Shown here: piece after piece, positions 1 through 8,808 of the stretch | Position numbering within the stretch: the stretch's first letter is position 1 | Layout: every line of letters starts with the position of its first letter | NCBI GenBank assembly: GCA_964409335.1 | Contig: CAYPCW010000013.1 | Coordinates: 1 to 49,841, forward strand | DNA length: 49,841 nucleotides | Source: JABMOW01 sp964409335 | Lineage (GTDB): Bacteria; Fidelibacterota; Marinisomatia; SCGC-AAA003-L08; JACNLC01 | Direction of reading: 5' to 3' | The notes under the pieces: model-generated | What the model saw: only the letters and a program-made list of their open reading frames with translations | Told to the model about the DNA's origin: nothing | Database searches by the model: none | Program-made: the position numbers and the translations under genes

Positions 1-370
1 GCAGTACCGAGGCAAGTGGGTGCTCCTCTACTTTTACCCCAAGGATGATACCCCCGGGTGCACCAAAGAAGCCTGCAGTATCCGGGACTCCTTTAGCCGG
101 TTCGGTGAGAATCATATCGTGGTGCTGGGGATCAGCTATGATGATGCCCCGAGCCATCGGAAATTTAAGGAGAAGTACAAAATTCCATTTCATCTGTTGA
201 CGGACGCAGATAAATCGGTATCCAAACTTTACGATGCCAATGGGATTTTCTTTCCCAGCCGAAAGACGTTTCTGATTGACGAAACAGGAAAACTGATCAA
301 AATCTATGATAAGGTTGATGTAACCACCCATGCGGGAGATGTATTAGAGGCGTTTTCTGAGGGAAATTAA
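1..370 (+). CDS. Peroxiredoxin, Bcp/PrxQ type (5' end outside window)
   Basis: Thiol peroxidase that reduces H2O2 and organic peroxides in the cytoplasm. The frame is open to the left edge: codons QYRGKW precede the first possible GTG at 20, so the true start lies upstream and the N-terminal strand is missing. The active-site motif YPKDDTPGCTKEAC is present. It contains the peroxidatic Cys in PGCT and a second Cys five residues later, the arrangement of atypical 2-Cys Bcp enzymes such as E. coli Bcp (C45/C50). The rest of the fold follows, with GISYDD, the FHLLTDAD stretch and RKTFLID, down to a normal C-terminus. A second Bcp homologue with TGA in place of this Cys lies 3.8 kb away on the other strand. 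Family assignment is secure; the preferred substrate cannot be told. Confidence 0.9.
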   Translation, partial: QYRGKWVLLYFYPKDDTPGCTKEACSIRDSFSRFGENHIVVLGISYDDAPSHRKFKEKYKIPFHLLTDADKSVSKLYDANGIFFPSRKTFLIDETGKLIKIYDKVDVTTHAGDVLEAFSEGN

Positions 371-456
371 TCCGCTGGGGAACCCCGCATTTATTTCATC
401 TCATTTGGTATTTTTTTTTATCAAACGCTAAGGACAACCCCGGCAGACGTTCGCTG

Positions 457-1272
457 TCATCCCTTCACATCCAATACATCCCGGAGTCCTTCGCCAAGGA
501 GATTGAAACCTAAAACGGTGAGGGCGATGGCAACACCGGGGAAGATGGATATCCATGGTGCGACACGGAGGAAATCCTTTCCTTCATTGATCATGACCCC
601 CCAACTTGCGTCGGGCGGTTGAACCCCCAACCCCAGAAATGACAGACTGGCTTCCGCCATGACAGCGCCTGAAATCCCCAGTGAAAATGCCACCAGCAAC
701 GGCGCGATGCAGTTTGGCAGTACATGATTTACCATCAACCGGATATGCGAATATCCCATGGCTGTCCCGGCAATGATGTACTCCCTGGACATTACGGTCA
801 TGACTTGTGCCCGGGTCAGTCTTGCCATAGATGGCCATGAAACCAACCCAATAGCCAGCATGGCCGTATTAATACCCGGCTCGAATGTGGCGGCGATGGC
901 AATTAAAAACAGTAGCGGGGGAAAACCCATCATCACATCGGTAAAGCGCATGATAATGGCATCGATTTTACCGCCAAAATATCCGGCGGCAGTACCGAGG
1001 ATAGCGCCAATAATCAGCGAAATACTGCTGGCTATGATCCCCACTCTCAGTGAAACACGGGCGCCCCAGATGATCCGGGAGAGGATATCTCTGCCGAAAT
1101 GATCGCTGCCCAACAGGAAATTTTCCGAACCGGGTGCAGCCAGACGGTGTACCAGATTCTGTCCTGTGGGTGAGTCAAATAATGGAGCGACAACCGCTGC
1201 GAGGCACAGCGCTAAAACCATCGCTATGCCCGTTACGACGAATGGTTGCCGAAATATACGCTTACGTCCCAT
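457..1272 (-). CDS. ABC transporter permease, DppC/OppC family
   Basis: Inner-membrane permease of a dipeptide/oligopeptide/nickel-type ABC importer, 271 aa from the chosen start. It has an N-terminal helix, the LLGSDHFGRDILSRIIWGARVSL region typical of DppC, several membrane segments and the EAA-loop region around EASLSFLGLGVQPP that contacts the ATPase. The family usually begins just before its first helix, so I take the ATG at 1272. A longer frame from 1311 adds 13 residues but lacks a ribosome site. The start overlaps the end of the partner permease by 11 bases, indicating translational coupling. No binding protein or ATPase gene is visible, so the substrate is unknown. The gene ends in TGA, which shows that TGA is an ordinary stop in this genome. 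Confidence 0.88.
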   Translation of the reverse strand: MGRKRIFRQPFVVTGIAMVLALCLAAVVAPLFDSPTGQNLVHRLAAPGSENFLLGSDHFGRDILSRIIWGARVSLRVGIIASSISLIIGAILGTAAGYFGGKIDAIIMRFTDVMMGFPPLLFLIAIAATFEPGINTAMLAIGLVSWPSMARLTRAQVMTVMSREYIIAGTAMGYSHIRLMVNHVLPNCIAPLLVAFSLGISGAVMAEASLSFLGLGVQPPDASWGVMINEGKDFLRVAPWISIFPGVAIALTVLGFNLLGEGLRDVLDVKG

Positions 1273-2197
1273 CGGTAATCCGTTGACGGATTCGTGGGTC
1301 CACCCAGGCATACAGGATGTCTACCATGATATTGACCAGTACAAAGATGACCGCCATAAACAGTACGCTGCCCTGAATCGCTGGAAAATCCCGTTTCATG
1401 ATAGCATTCAAGGCAAACCGTCCAATACCGGGCCATCCGAATACGGACTCGGTGAGCACCGCCCCGGAGACATAGCTGCCGAAGTCCAGCCCGATCACGG
1501 TAATCAGCGGAATGGCCATATTTCGGAACGCATGTTTGAAAATAATCCATCTTTCAGGGACTCCCTTCGCCCGGGCGGTAGTGATATAATCCTCATTCAT
1601 CGTATCCAGCATAAATGCACGGGTCAGCCGAGTGAGCATTGCCATCGAGCGGGTACCCAGTGCGATCGCCGGCAGTACTAAAAATTTCAGTCCGCCGTAT
1701 CCGGTAGGGGGAAGCCATTGTAAATTCACTCCGACCCACAGGATCAAAAGCAACGCCACCCAGAATACGGGTGCGGACACCCCGGTGAGGGATAACAGGA
1801 TAGACAGTTTATCCCACACTGTATTTTTTTTCAGCGCTGAGAATATTCCCAAAGAAATACCGGCAACAATGGCAATGATCATCGCCGCCAGCGCTAATTG
1901 AAGGGTATATGGGAATTTCTCCGCTAAATCATCCCACACCGGTCTGCCGGTGACAAAGGAGATGCCAAGATCTCCGGTGGTAATGCGTTTGAGATAAGCG
2001 CTGTACTGAACGATGAGTGACCGGTCTAATCCCAGTTGATGACGGAGATTCTCCAGCGTGGCATCATCGTAATATTCCCCGACCAGCGCGAATACCGGAT
2101 CGCCGGGCGCCACGTACATCAGGATAAATGAAATGGTAATCACTCCCAAAATAACGGGGATGCCGTGAAATAAACGCTTGATGATGATGAGGTGCAA
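1262..2197 (-). CDS. ABC transporter permease, DppB/OppB family
   Basis: First permease of the dipeptide-type importer, 311 aa, inner membrane. The N-terminus (IIIKRLFHGIPVILGVITISF, then MYVAPGDP) is the classic DppB opening. About six hydrophobic segments follow, with the conserved EAA-type region RMAKGVPE-like (ARAKGVPERWIIFKHAFRN) near residues 205-225 and a C-terminal DPRIR. The start is TTG (2195-2197), with an AGGA about 12 bases upstream. No in-frame ATG fits better, so the start is moderately certain. It is followed by the DppC-type gene, which overlaps its end. The 194-bp AT-rich gap to the right would hold its promoter. The solute-binding and ATPase subunits must lie elsewhere. Confidence 0.88.
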   Translation of the reverse strand: MHLIIIKRLFHGIPVILGVITISFILMYVAPGDPVFALVGEYYDDATLENLRHQLGLDRSLIVQYSAYLKRITTGDLGISFVTGRPVWDDLAEKFPYTLQLALAAMIIAIVAGISLGIFSALKKNTVWDKLSILLSLTGVSAPVFWVALLLILWVGVNLQWLPPTGYGGLKFLVLPAIALGTRSMAMLTRLTRAFMLDTMNEDYITTARAKGVPERWIIFKHAFRNMAIPLITVIGLDFGSYVSGAVLTESVFGWPGIGRFALNAIMKRDFPAIQGSVLFMAVIFVLVNIMVDILYAWVDPRIRQRITDGT

Positions 2198-2391
2198 TGT
2201 GAATGAATGTCCTGAAATTTGAAGGCGAATTTATCGGAGATCTGACCTTGGTTCAAAAACCATTTTGAATGGGTATCTATCCGCCTATAAATTATTACAA
2301 GCTAAATGTTTGCTTAAGTAAATATTAGGAATAAATAAATAAATAAAAGAATAGAAATATATGGTTATCCTGTTGTTTTTCAATTATTTTA

Positions 2392-4047
2392 ATGCTACAA
2401 TCCGGTTGTGGAGGGGCGGTATTTCTGCGAATTGACACCTCTCCCACCATGAACGCCATGGACGGGATTGGCGTCAGTCTGCCGTCTTCTGATATTTTTT
2501 CGAGTTACTACAATCCTGCAAATCCTGTGCTGCTCCCGGGATTTTCTTATCAAAAAGCCGACTTTCGTACCCCATGGTTTTCCGGGTTTTCAAATAACAT
2601 TTTCTTTAAAAATAAGGTTGAAACGGTTGGGTTCCGTTTTAGAAAATCAAATTTCTTTTTCCCGGTCTCAAATTTCGAAACATCTTTATACTCCGATACA
2701 TCAGATGAATATGGGCTGGTTTCTGACAGCTTTCACATGAAGTCTGATGCCATTAGTTTTTCTGCATGATTTTCTTTCCCGCATTTCCCTTTACGTATTG
2801 CGGTTGGCAGAACGGATAAAAAAGCAGAGCAACATTCGGGGATGCGGTTTGACCCTTTCCCGTGGCGTTCCCGCGGATCTTCTTTGTATGATTATCGGGA
2901 TTTCATTGAAGTTTCTTCTCATACCGACTTCTATGATTGAGGATATCTGATCTCGTTTCCCTTATCGATCCGGCAAAGCCTGTCCGGATCGGTCATGAAT
3001 GTGATCCCTTACCCCGGCACGCCTGTTTTGGGTTGTCTGTTATTTTCGAAATCCGATCCTCCCCAAGCCTGAATTTTATTTCTCTGGCATTTGCCAGAGA
3101 GGCGGGGGCATCCTCGTTGACCCGTATCAGGGTGGTTTTTATGACATCGCGTTGGAAAATATGTCTTCAGTTCTATCGCTGACAGCAATATTGCATCGCT
3201 TTGCAGTGTTGAAATTGGGTTTATAGACGCCTTTTTATCCGGTCTGATCAGTACATTGACGTGGGCGGGAATATTAATTTGGATGCATCAGGATATGGAT
3301 ATAATCTGAAGGGTGTATTTCACTTACTTTCCGTGATGGCAAGGGATCCTGCGTTAGCGACGTTACCCTATTATTTCAATCTCCGGCACAACTATGGACA
3401 AGAGCGTAGTGTAATACCAAATAATCCCCGGGATAAAACCTATGACGAGAAAATTACCGTTTCCATCAAAAACCCTCAATCATTTCTTAAATTATTAACT
3501 TCGAAGGGGGTCGCCTGGTATACCAACGGACTGGTTTCAAGACTGAGTCTTCCGGACCAACAAAGCTTAAGTTCCGGGCGGACAGGATTTGAGGCTGGTG
3601 CTGAATTTTCTTACTTCTTTGAAAAAATTAACCTGATCACGGGAATCAAATTCTCTCAAATGGGATTTGCATTGAGCAATTCGTCAGTAACGATGGATTT
3701 TTGTTTTGATTACCTGCGATTTATATGGCGGTACCCATACAGAAAAAGCAAATTACCTATTTGATAGGTGCGGAAGTGGGCTGTGTACTCTGCATATTAA
3801 CTAAATTCACAAACTGTATAATACCGGGGAAAATTGTTTATCCGGATCTTCCACTTTGACACAGCAGGAGCGTCGGGACTTTTTTAATGGGAATATGCTG
3901 AATGCCGGGATCACTGCCGGGATAAGATATCCTGTTACGAAAAGTTTATCGATCGGCGCTCAATATTATTACGGTATCACCGATGTTTTTCACCCCAGGG
4001 ACAGCCATCACCAGAGCCTGAACGCAGGATTGTATGTTCGAATATAA
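2392..4047 (+). pseudogene. Degraded outer-membrane beta-barrel protein gene(s)
   Basis: Remains of one or two outer-membrane proteins broken by stops and frameshifts. The first piece reads GGAVFLRIDTSP..GIGVSLPSSDIFSSYYNPANP, resembling the N-terminal signature of PorV/UPF0164-like barrel proteins (mature N-terminus, then D-x-x-S-x-Y-N-P-A). In the same frame a hydrophobic stretch before the first ATG looks like a signal peptide that has lost its start. In-frame TGA stops occur at 2767 and 2938, after which coherent sequence moves between frames: GGNINLDASGYGYNLKG from about 3261, ITYLIGAEVG near 3750 in another frame, and a last piece from 3856 ending SLNAGLYVRI, a typical barrel C-terminus. 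At least three frame changes are needed to join these pieces. Either one gene or a fused pair would explain them. Sequencing error is unlikely to cause so many breaks in one locus only. Confidence 0.7.
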
Positions 4048-4142
4048 TCCTTCAAAAAGTGTGAAATTGTAGGATAATCAAAATCGTTCTCATCCCGGCT
4101 TAACGAACACTCTGCGTGTGATCGGGGGAGCGTTTCAGGGGT

Positions 4143-4607
4143 TCACCCCGCTTTTAATACCCTGATTACATCTTTCGCATGGGATTTTGTATTCATCACA
4201 TCGAAAACGTGTTCGATCTTTCCCTGCTCATCCACCACATAGGTGATCCTCCGGATACCCATGTATTCCCTGCCCATTAATTTTTTTAGTCCCCATGCGC
4301 CATAGACTTTCAGCATGTGATGGGACTCATCGCACAGCATGGGGTATTGAAACCCTTGTTTTTCCACAAATTTTTTCTGCTTTGCAGGCGGATCAGCCGA
4401 AATTCCCACAATGTGAATATTCTGCTTTTCAAAAATCTGGAATTCATCCCGGAATCCCTGACCTTCTGCGGTTCACCCTGGGGTACTTGCTTTGGGGAAA
4501 AACCATAAAATCAATTTCTTCCCCGAAAAATCTGTGAGCGATACCATCGACCCGTCCGCATTCGGGAGGGTAAACGGAGGCGCCGCTGCTCCGGTTTTTA
4601 ACACCAT
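4143..4607 (-). CDS. Selenocysteine peroxiredoxin (Bcp/PrxQ type), in-frame TGA at codon 45
   Basis: Peroxide-reducing enzyme of 154 residues if the TGA at 4473-4475 is read as selenocysteine. Reading from the ATG at 4607 gives LILWFFPKASTPG-U-TAEGQGFRDEF, then GISADPP, the YPMLCDES segment and RITYVVDEQGKIE. Codon 45 therefore sits exactly at the peroxidatic Cys of E. coli Bcp (C45), within PGxT. The start has a strong ribosome site, AAAGGA, 5 bases upstream. Sequence on both sides of the TGA stays in one frame and is well conserved, which argues against decay. The resolving Cys found five residues later in 2-Cys relatives is Gln here, so the enzyme is probably of 1-Cys type. C92 is the only Cys. 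A hairpin downstream of the TGA may be the SECIS. A divergent glutaredoxin gene could supply the reductant (inference). The alternative is a nonsense mutation in a pseudogene. Confidence 0.85.
4439..4457 (-). promoter_or_regulatory. Candidate SECIS hairpin of the Sec-peroxiredoxin
   Basis: On the mRNA, a stem GGAUUC/GAAU(U)CC with one bulged U on the 3' side closes a six-base loop, CGGGAU. The loop starts 21 bases after the UGA. As I recall it, the bacterial SECIS consensus asks for a G in the first two loop positions and a UGA-to-loop distance of about 16-37 bases, and this hairpin fits. A weaker alternative fold puts GGUC in a nearer loop. This was folded by eye only. Confidence 0.5.
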
Positions 4608-4612
4608 GATCA

Positions 4613-4618
4613 TCCTTT
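4613..4618 (-). promoter_or_regulatory. Ribosome binding site fixing the Sec-peroxiredoxin start
   Basis: AAAGGA lies 5 bases before the ATG at 4607. It supports translation beginning upstream of the TGA, rather than at the GTG at 4409 after it, where a caller ignoring recoding would start. Confidence 0.7.
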
Positions 4619-4744
4619 CTTAAATTTGAAATTTATTGTTTTTATGACACAAAAAGGTAACACGCATCTGATACTGTGGACATGAAAATTTCGCAGAGGC
4701 ACATCGAACCTATTGTAAATTCTATTCCAAATTAAGGAATAATT

Positions 4745-4996
4745 ATGATAAAAATGTACACCACAAGCTGGTGTCCCTGGTGTCAGCGGGCGAAAAGACT
4801 CCTGAACGAAAAAGAACTGATTTTTGAAGAAATCAACATTGAAGAACTGGGTATGTCCCGTGAAGAATTGGAAAAGATTACCGGTGGTCGCTCAGTTCCG
4901 CAAATCGTTATCAATGAAAAACCAATTGGCGGTTTTGAAAATCTTTTTGCCATGAATCAATCCGGGAAACTGGATAATCTGCCCCCATCCCCGTGA
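4745..4996 (+). CDS. Glutaredoxin (GrxC type)
   Basis: Small thioredoxin-fold thiol-disulfide oxidoreductase of 83 aa, the normal length for glutaredoxin 3. The active site is CPWC at residues 10-13 (TTSWCPWCQRAK). The cis-Pro segment SVPQIVIN and the glutathione-binding GGFENL motif near residue 62 are both present. An AAGGA sits 6 bases before the ATG. It is divergent from the Sec-peroxiredoxin gene, with a 137-bp shared promoter region. That arrangement suggests joint control of two redox genes and a possible role in recycling the peroxiredoxin, though no direct evidence shows this. Confidence 0.92.
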   Translation: MIKMYTTSWCPWCQRAKRLLNEKELIFEEINIEELGMSREELEKITGGRSVPQIVINEKPIGGFENLFAMNQSGKLDNLPPSP

Positions 4997-5032
4997 TCAT
5001 TCTGCACACGCCTATTCAGGAATATTCTCCCG

Positions 5033-6232
5033 GTGGATGTACTCTCCGGTAAAAAAATACTGCTGTGTATTACCGGTTCTGTAGCGGCATATAAGTCTTG
5101 CGACGTGATCCGGGCGCTGCGAAAGGAGGGTGCGACCGTTCGGGTGGCGATGACGTCCGCTGCCGAAAAATTTATCGGGGTTGCCACACTCGCTGCGCTT
5201 TCCGGAAATGATGTGATCACGACCCTGTTCCCCGGCACACCCAAAGCCGGGCTGGAGCATATCGAACTGGCCATCGCCATGGACGCCGTCCTCGTTCTGC
5301 CTGCCACCGCTAACATTCTGGGTAAGGCTGCCGGTGGGATTGCCGATGACCTGGTGTCGTCTCTTCTGTCTGTGTGTGAGCAGCCAACACTCTTTGTACC
5401 GGCAATGAACTTTCGGATGTGGGAAAATCCGGCCACTATGCAAGCCGTGGAGACGCTTCGCCAACGATCAAAATACATACTGGAACCGGAGTCGGGTTCC
5501 CTTGCCAGTTTGCACGAAGGCGCCGGAAGGCTTCCCGGATTACCGGTGATCATGAATGGCATCCGGGAATTATTTGACTTGCCGCTCCCGCTGAATGGAA
5601 AACGCATCCTGGTCACTGCGGGACCCACGCGGGAACCCATTGATCCCGTTCGATACATCTCCAATCGATCCAGCGGAAAAATGGGCTTTGCCCTTGCAGC
5701 AACCGCCCGGGACATGGGGGGGGTCGTTTGCCTGATCACCGGTCCTGTGGGGCTGCCCGATCCGGCAGAAATGACCCTGAAAAAAGTAACCACAGCCTCG
5801 GAGATGCTGCAGGCAGTTCTGCAGGAACTCGCGGACTACCCCTATGATTTTATTTTCATGGCGGCGGCTCCCGCAGACTATATTGTCCGGGAACCTTACC
5901 CGAAAAAGATGAAACGACAGACATCGGATCTGGTGGTGACGCTGTCTCCCGCAGCGGATATTCTCAAGTCCATCGGTCAAAAGACGACTGCAACCCTGGT
6001 GGCGTTTGCCCTTGAAACCGAAAACGGGGAATCTGAAGCCCTGCGAAAAATGGCTGACAAGGGCGTTGATTTTATCGTCCTGAATTATGCCGGCAGACCG
6101 GGGGAGGGATTTGACGGTCCTACCAACCAGGTAACGATTTTTTCCAAAGCGGGCGGTAAAGTTTTCATACCCAAAGATCGTAAAGACCGGATTGCCCGAA
6201 AAATCATCGACGTTCTGTTATCGGACCGGTAA
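5033..6232 (+). CDS. coaBC: Bifunctional phosphopantothenoylcysteine decarboxylase / phosphopantothenate-cysteine ligase
   Basis: Two-domain coenzyme A biosynthesis enzyme of 399 aa. CoaB joins cysteine to 4'-phosphopantothenate and CoaC decarboxylates the product using FMN. The N-terminal CoaC flavoprotein domain (residues 1-185) has ITGSVAAYK, the catalytic His in GLEHIELA and PAMNFRMW. The CoaB domain (from about 190) has VTAGPTREPIDPVRYISNRSSGKMG, AAPADY and the KMKR lysine region. The substrate-flap motif, ACG in E. coli (Cys158), reads ASL here, so that Cys is Ser. I recall ASG in Bacteroidota relatives, so activity is probably kept. The GTG start at 5033 is preceded by AGGA about 10 bases away. 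The DUF1232 gene follows 7 bases after the stop. Confidence 0.93.
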   Translation: MDVLSGKKILLCITGSVAAYKSCDVIRALRKEGATVRVAMTSAAEKFIGVATLAALSGNDVITTLFPGTPKAGLEHIELAIAMDAVLVLPATANILGKAAGGIADDLVSSLLSVCEQPTLFVPAMNFRMWENPATMQAVETLRQRSKYILEPESGSLASLHEGAGRLPGLPVIMNGIRELFDLPLPLNGKRILVTAGPTREPIDPVRYISNRSSGKMGFALAATARDMGGVVCLITGPVGLPDPAEMTLKKVTTASEMLQAVLQELADYPYDFIFMAAAPADYIVREPYPKKMKRQTSDLVVTLSPAADILKSIGQKTTATLVAFALETENGESEALRKMADKGVDFIVLNYAGRPGEGFDGPTNQVTIFSKAGGKVFIPKDRKDRIARKIIDVLLSDR

Positions 6233-6239
6233 TGACCTG

Positions 6240-6533
6240 ATGATCCGATCGGGGTTTATTACAGACATTATTCAGCGGTTGAAATCTATTCGGTCCACAC
6301 TGATGAAATCGATTCAAATGTATCGGGGGATGATGAACGATCCGGGAATACCGAAATCTGCCCGGTGGCTGCTGACCCTTGCCGTTGGTTATGCCTTGTC
6401 ACCTGTGGATATCATACCGGATTTTATCCCTGTCATTGGTCATCTGGATGATGCTGTTGTTGTTCCCCTGCTGATTTTTCTGGCTTTAAAAATGATACCC
6501 GCAGAAGTAATCAGGGAATATCACAAGCGATAA
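6240..6533 (+). CDS. DUF1232 (YkvA-type) membrane protein
   Basis: Small protein of 97 aa carrying the DUF1232 signature: IPKSARWLLTLAVGYALSPVDIIPDFIPVIGHLDDAVVVPLLI. The SPxDxIPDxIPxxGxLDD core is fully kept and is followed by a hydrophobic segment. The biochemical function of the family is unknown; members are usually membrane-associated. I start at the ATG at 6240, just after the coaBC stop, because the open frame further left lies inside coaBC. It is likely co-transcribed with coaBC. Confidence 0.85.
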   Translation: MIRSGFITDIIQRLKSIRSTLMKSIQMYRGMMNDPGIPKSARWLLTLAVGYALSPVDIIPDFIPVIGHLDDAVVVPLLIFLALKMIPAEVIREYHKR

Positions 6534-6613
6534 AGGGTTACCGTTCTTCAATCGGTGGATTCGCAGGAATACTTGTTATTGGATAAGATCAGGCGGAGTT
6601 GACAGCGTGCAGA

Positions 6614-7525
6614 TCACTCAAATTTGAGACGAATACCGACCGGCCGATGATCGGAGGTGGTATTATTGTATTCAGAATAACCGCCATCCATGTAGTCATC
6701 CACCCGGATGGTTTTGATCTGCGAGGCGGTGAGGGAAAATTCATCATACAACGCCACCGTAATGAGGATATGGTCCAGATGGCTTGGCCACGCCGGATAA
6801 GACCATGATTGTCGTGTGGGGTCCTGGGCGATATCCATATCCGTAAATTTGTAATGATCGGTGTCGTCGATAAAATTCCAAAAGACATTGGTGGTTTGTG
6901 GCTCCTGAATTTCGTCGTTCCAGTCTCCCACAACTACCACATTATCGCCTGCAAAATGGATATCAATATACTCCTGCAATTTTTCACTGGCATCCCTCCG
7001 GCGGTCTTCATTCGCCGATCCGCCCGATGCTTTCAGATGATTATTAATGACGAGAATACGGCTGTCATTCCAGGTAAGATCAACCACCAGCGGCGACCGG
7101 GGAAAAGCATACCAGTCATTTTGATAAATCTCATAAATATCGTTGATTGCAACATCATTCGGCTTATAAATAAAGGCTAAATTCTGATCATAGGGGGCAT
7201 CATTTGCTCTGTATCCTGCCCAAAGATTGATAGAATCCGCGCTATTCATTTCATCCACCAGTTGATTGAAGTAACTATTGCTGACAATTTCCTGTAGCGC
7301 ATACACGTCAGCAGAAATTGCCACCATGGCTCTCTGTACATTTCCGACGGTAGTATTGAATAGTTTGGGATAGTTTTCAAGATTCCAGGTTACTACCTCA
7401 AAAGCCCCGACCAGACCGAAAGAAATATCGTCCAGAGTGCGCTGGGTCGTGGGTGGCGTGTAGGGTGCGTTTTTGGCGCACATCCAAAAAGTGAAGGCAA
7501 TACATATTATAAATAATTTTTTCAT
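6614..7525 (-). CDS. Endonuclease/exonuclease/phosphatase-family lipoprotein
   Basis: Exported DNase I-fold hydrolase of 303 aa. The N-terminus MKKLFIICIAFTFWMC is a short signal peptide ending in a plausible lipobox (Cys16). Catalytic-fold motifs appear in the expected order: EVVTWNLENYP, the metal-binding Glu in ALQEI, VINNHLKA, VVVGDWND and SHLDHILIT, with SDHRPV near the end. Substrates of this family range from nucleic acids to phosphoesters. The export signal suggests extracellular DNA or phosphate scavenging, but this is inference. It converges with coaBC-DUF1232. A 180-bp gap separates it from the divergent tdh gene. Confidence 0.88.
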   Translation of the reverse strand: MKKLFIICIAFTFWMCAKNAPYTPPTTQRTLDDISFGLVGAFEVVTWNLENYPKLFNTTVGNVQRAMVAISADVYALQEIVSNSYFNQLVDEMNSADSINLWAGYRANDAPYDQNLAFIYKPNDVAINDIYEIYQNDWYAFPRSPLVVDLTWNDSRILVINNHLKASGGSANEDRRRDASEKLQEYIDIHFAGDNVVVVGDWNDEIQEPQTTNVFWNFIDDTDHYKFTDMDIAQDPTRQSWSYPAWPSHLDHILITVALYDEFSLTASQIKTIRVDDYMDGGYSEYNNTTSDHRPVGIRLKFE

Positions 7526-7712
7526 ACTGGCATTTATTCTCCTGTCTCTTGTTTATCCCGTCAGGAGTCGGGGCAGGTAATTTACAATCCTTTGGTATTA
7601 AAGTAGTTGTCGTTGAAATCAGCCGGTTGCGCCGTGGAATCTTACATCGATTATGCATCCCGAGGGCTGTAAATTTACCTCCCATTAACCATATCATTTT
7701 TCAAGGATGTTC

Positions 7713-8729
7713 ATGAGAAAAAGCGTCATACTTATCACAGGTGCAAATGGAGAAATCGGACACGGGCTCATTGCTTCTCTACAGAACCACCAACACAATA
7801 TCATCGCCTTAGACCTTCAAGCCACAGACCCGGTGATCAGCCATCAGGTTCAGGAAAGTATCACCGGAAATATTCTCGATAAATCGCTTCTCGACCAAAT
7901 CAATGCAGAATATGCCATTTCTGATATTTACCATCTGGCGGCGCTGCTCAGCACCCGGGCAGAATTCTCCCCCATCACCGCTCATGAAGTAAATGTCGGA
8001 GGGACACTCAATCTGCTTGAATTGGCGATTCACCAATCCCGGAGTCAGGGGGCGCCCGTGAAATTTTTCTTCCCCAGTTCCATCGCTGTCTATGGATTAC
8101 CATCGCTGGAAGATAAAAACCACCGGCCGCCGGTCAGGGAAGATGAGTGCTGTTCCCCCGAAACCATGTACGGGTGCAACAAACTGTATTGTGAAACGCT
8201 GGGAGCATATTATTCCCGTCACTACCAGCGGCTGGCGATGGATACGGCTCCCGGCAGGGTGGATTTTCGGGCAATTCGATTCCCGGGGTTGATCAGCGCA
8301 GAGACCATCCCCACCGGCGGCACCAGTGATTATGCACCCGAGATGATCCATGCGGCAGTTCAACATCACCCCTATAACTGTTTCGTCCGGCCGGATACAA
8401 CAATCCCGTTTATGACGATGCCGGATGCCATACGGTCGATTATCGGGTTGACAAAAGCCCCCCGGGAAAACCTGAAACGATGGGTGTACAATGTCACGGG
8501 ATGGAGCGCTTCCGCAGATGATTTTCGCGCCAGACTCCTGGACGATTTCCCGGATTCATCCATTGCTTATGCCGTCAATGAAAAACGACAATCGATTGTG
8601 GACAGTTGGCCTGCAGATGTCAATGACCATGCCGCACGACGGGATTGGGGCTGGCTGCCGGCGCATGATCTGAACTCGGCGTTTACCGATTATCTTATCC
8701 CCGGTATCACTTCGCACTACAGCGGCTGA
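7713..8729 (+). CDS. tdh: L-threonine 3-dehydrogenase, NAD-epimerase (SDR) type
   Basis: Oxidises L-threonine with NAD+ to 2-amino-3-ketobutyrate. This is the short-chain-dehydrogenase type of TDH (Flavobacterium/animal kind), not the zinc enzyme of E. coli. It has the Rossmann motif GANGEIGHGL, an HLAA-type strand, the Ser region FFPSSIAVYG, the catalytic YGCNK (YxxxK), and the TDH-specific stretch GLISAETIPTGGTSDYAPE followed by IPFMTMPDAI. The ATG at 7713 is chosen because AAGGA lies 5 bases before it; an ATG at 7707 overlaps that site. The next gene encodes the enzyme that consumes the unstable product, which fixes the substrate assignment. Confidence 0.9.
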   Translation: MRKSVILITGANGEIGHGLIASLQNHQHNIIALDLQATDPVISHQVQESITGNILDKSLLDQINAEYAISDIYHLAALLSTRAEFSPITAHEVNVGGTLNLLELAIHQSRSQGAPVKFFFPSSIAVYGLPSLEDKNHRPPVREDECCSPETMYGCNKLYCETLGAYYSRHYQRLAMDTAPGRVDFRAIRFPGLISAETIPTGGTSDYAPEMIHAAVQHHPYNCFVRPDTTIPFMTMPDAIRSIIGLTKAPRENLKRWVYNVTGWSASADDFRARLLDDFPDSSIAYAVNEKRQSIVDSWPADVNDHAARRDWGWLPAHDLNSAFTDYLIPGITSHYSG

Positions 8730-8808
8730 CGGGTTTACAGAGCCGGGCCCATCAACAGCCGAAATGTGGGATACACATCCAAAAATTATCATAAACACAG
8801 GAGAAATG

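Noticed and set aside
371..420. Rho-independent terminator after the peroxiredoxin
   Set aside because: The GC/GGGG-AA-CCCC/GC stem is bulged with a tight loop, and the T-run starts over 20 bases later; not convincing.
1166..1681. Long open frames antisense to the permease genes
   Set aside because: They are mirror images of the codon pattern of dppB/dppC, with no family likeness or ribosome site.
2767..2940. In-frame TGA codons in the outer-membrane remnant as further selenocysteine sites
   Set aside because: No Cys-bearing family motif surrounds them, the frame breaks elsewhere in the same gene, and barrel proteins are not known selenoproteins.
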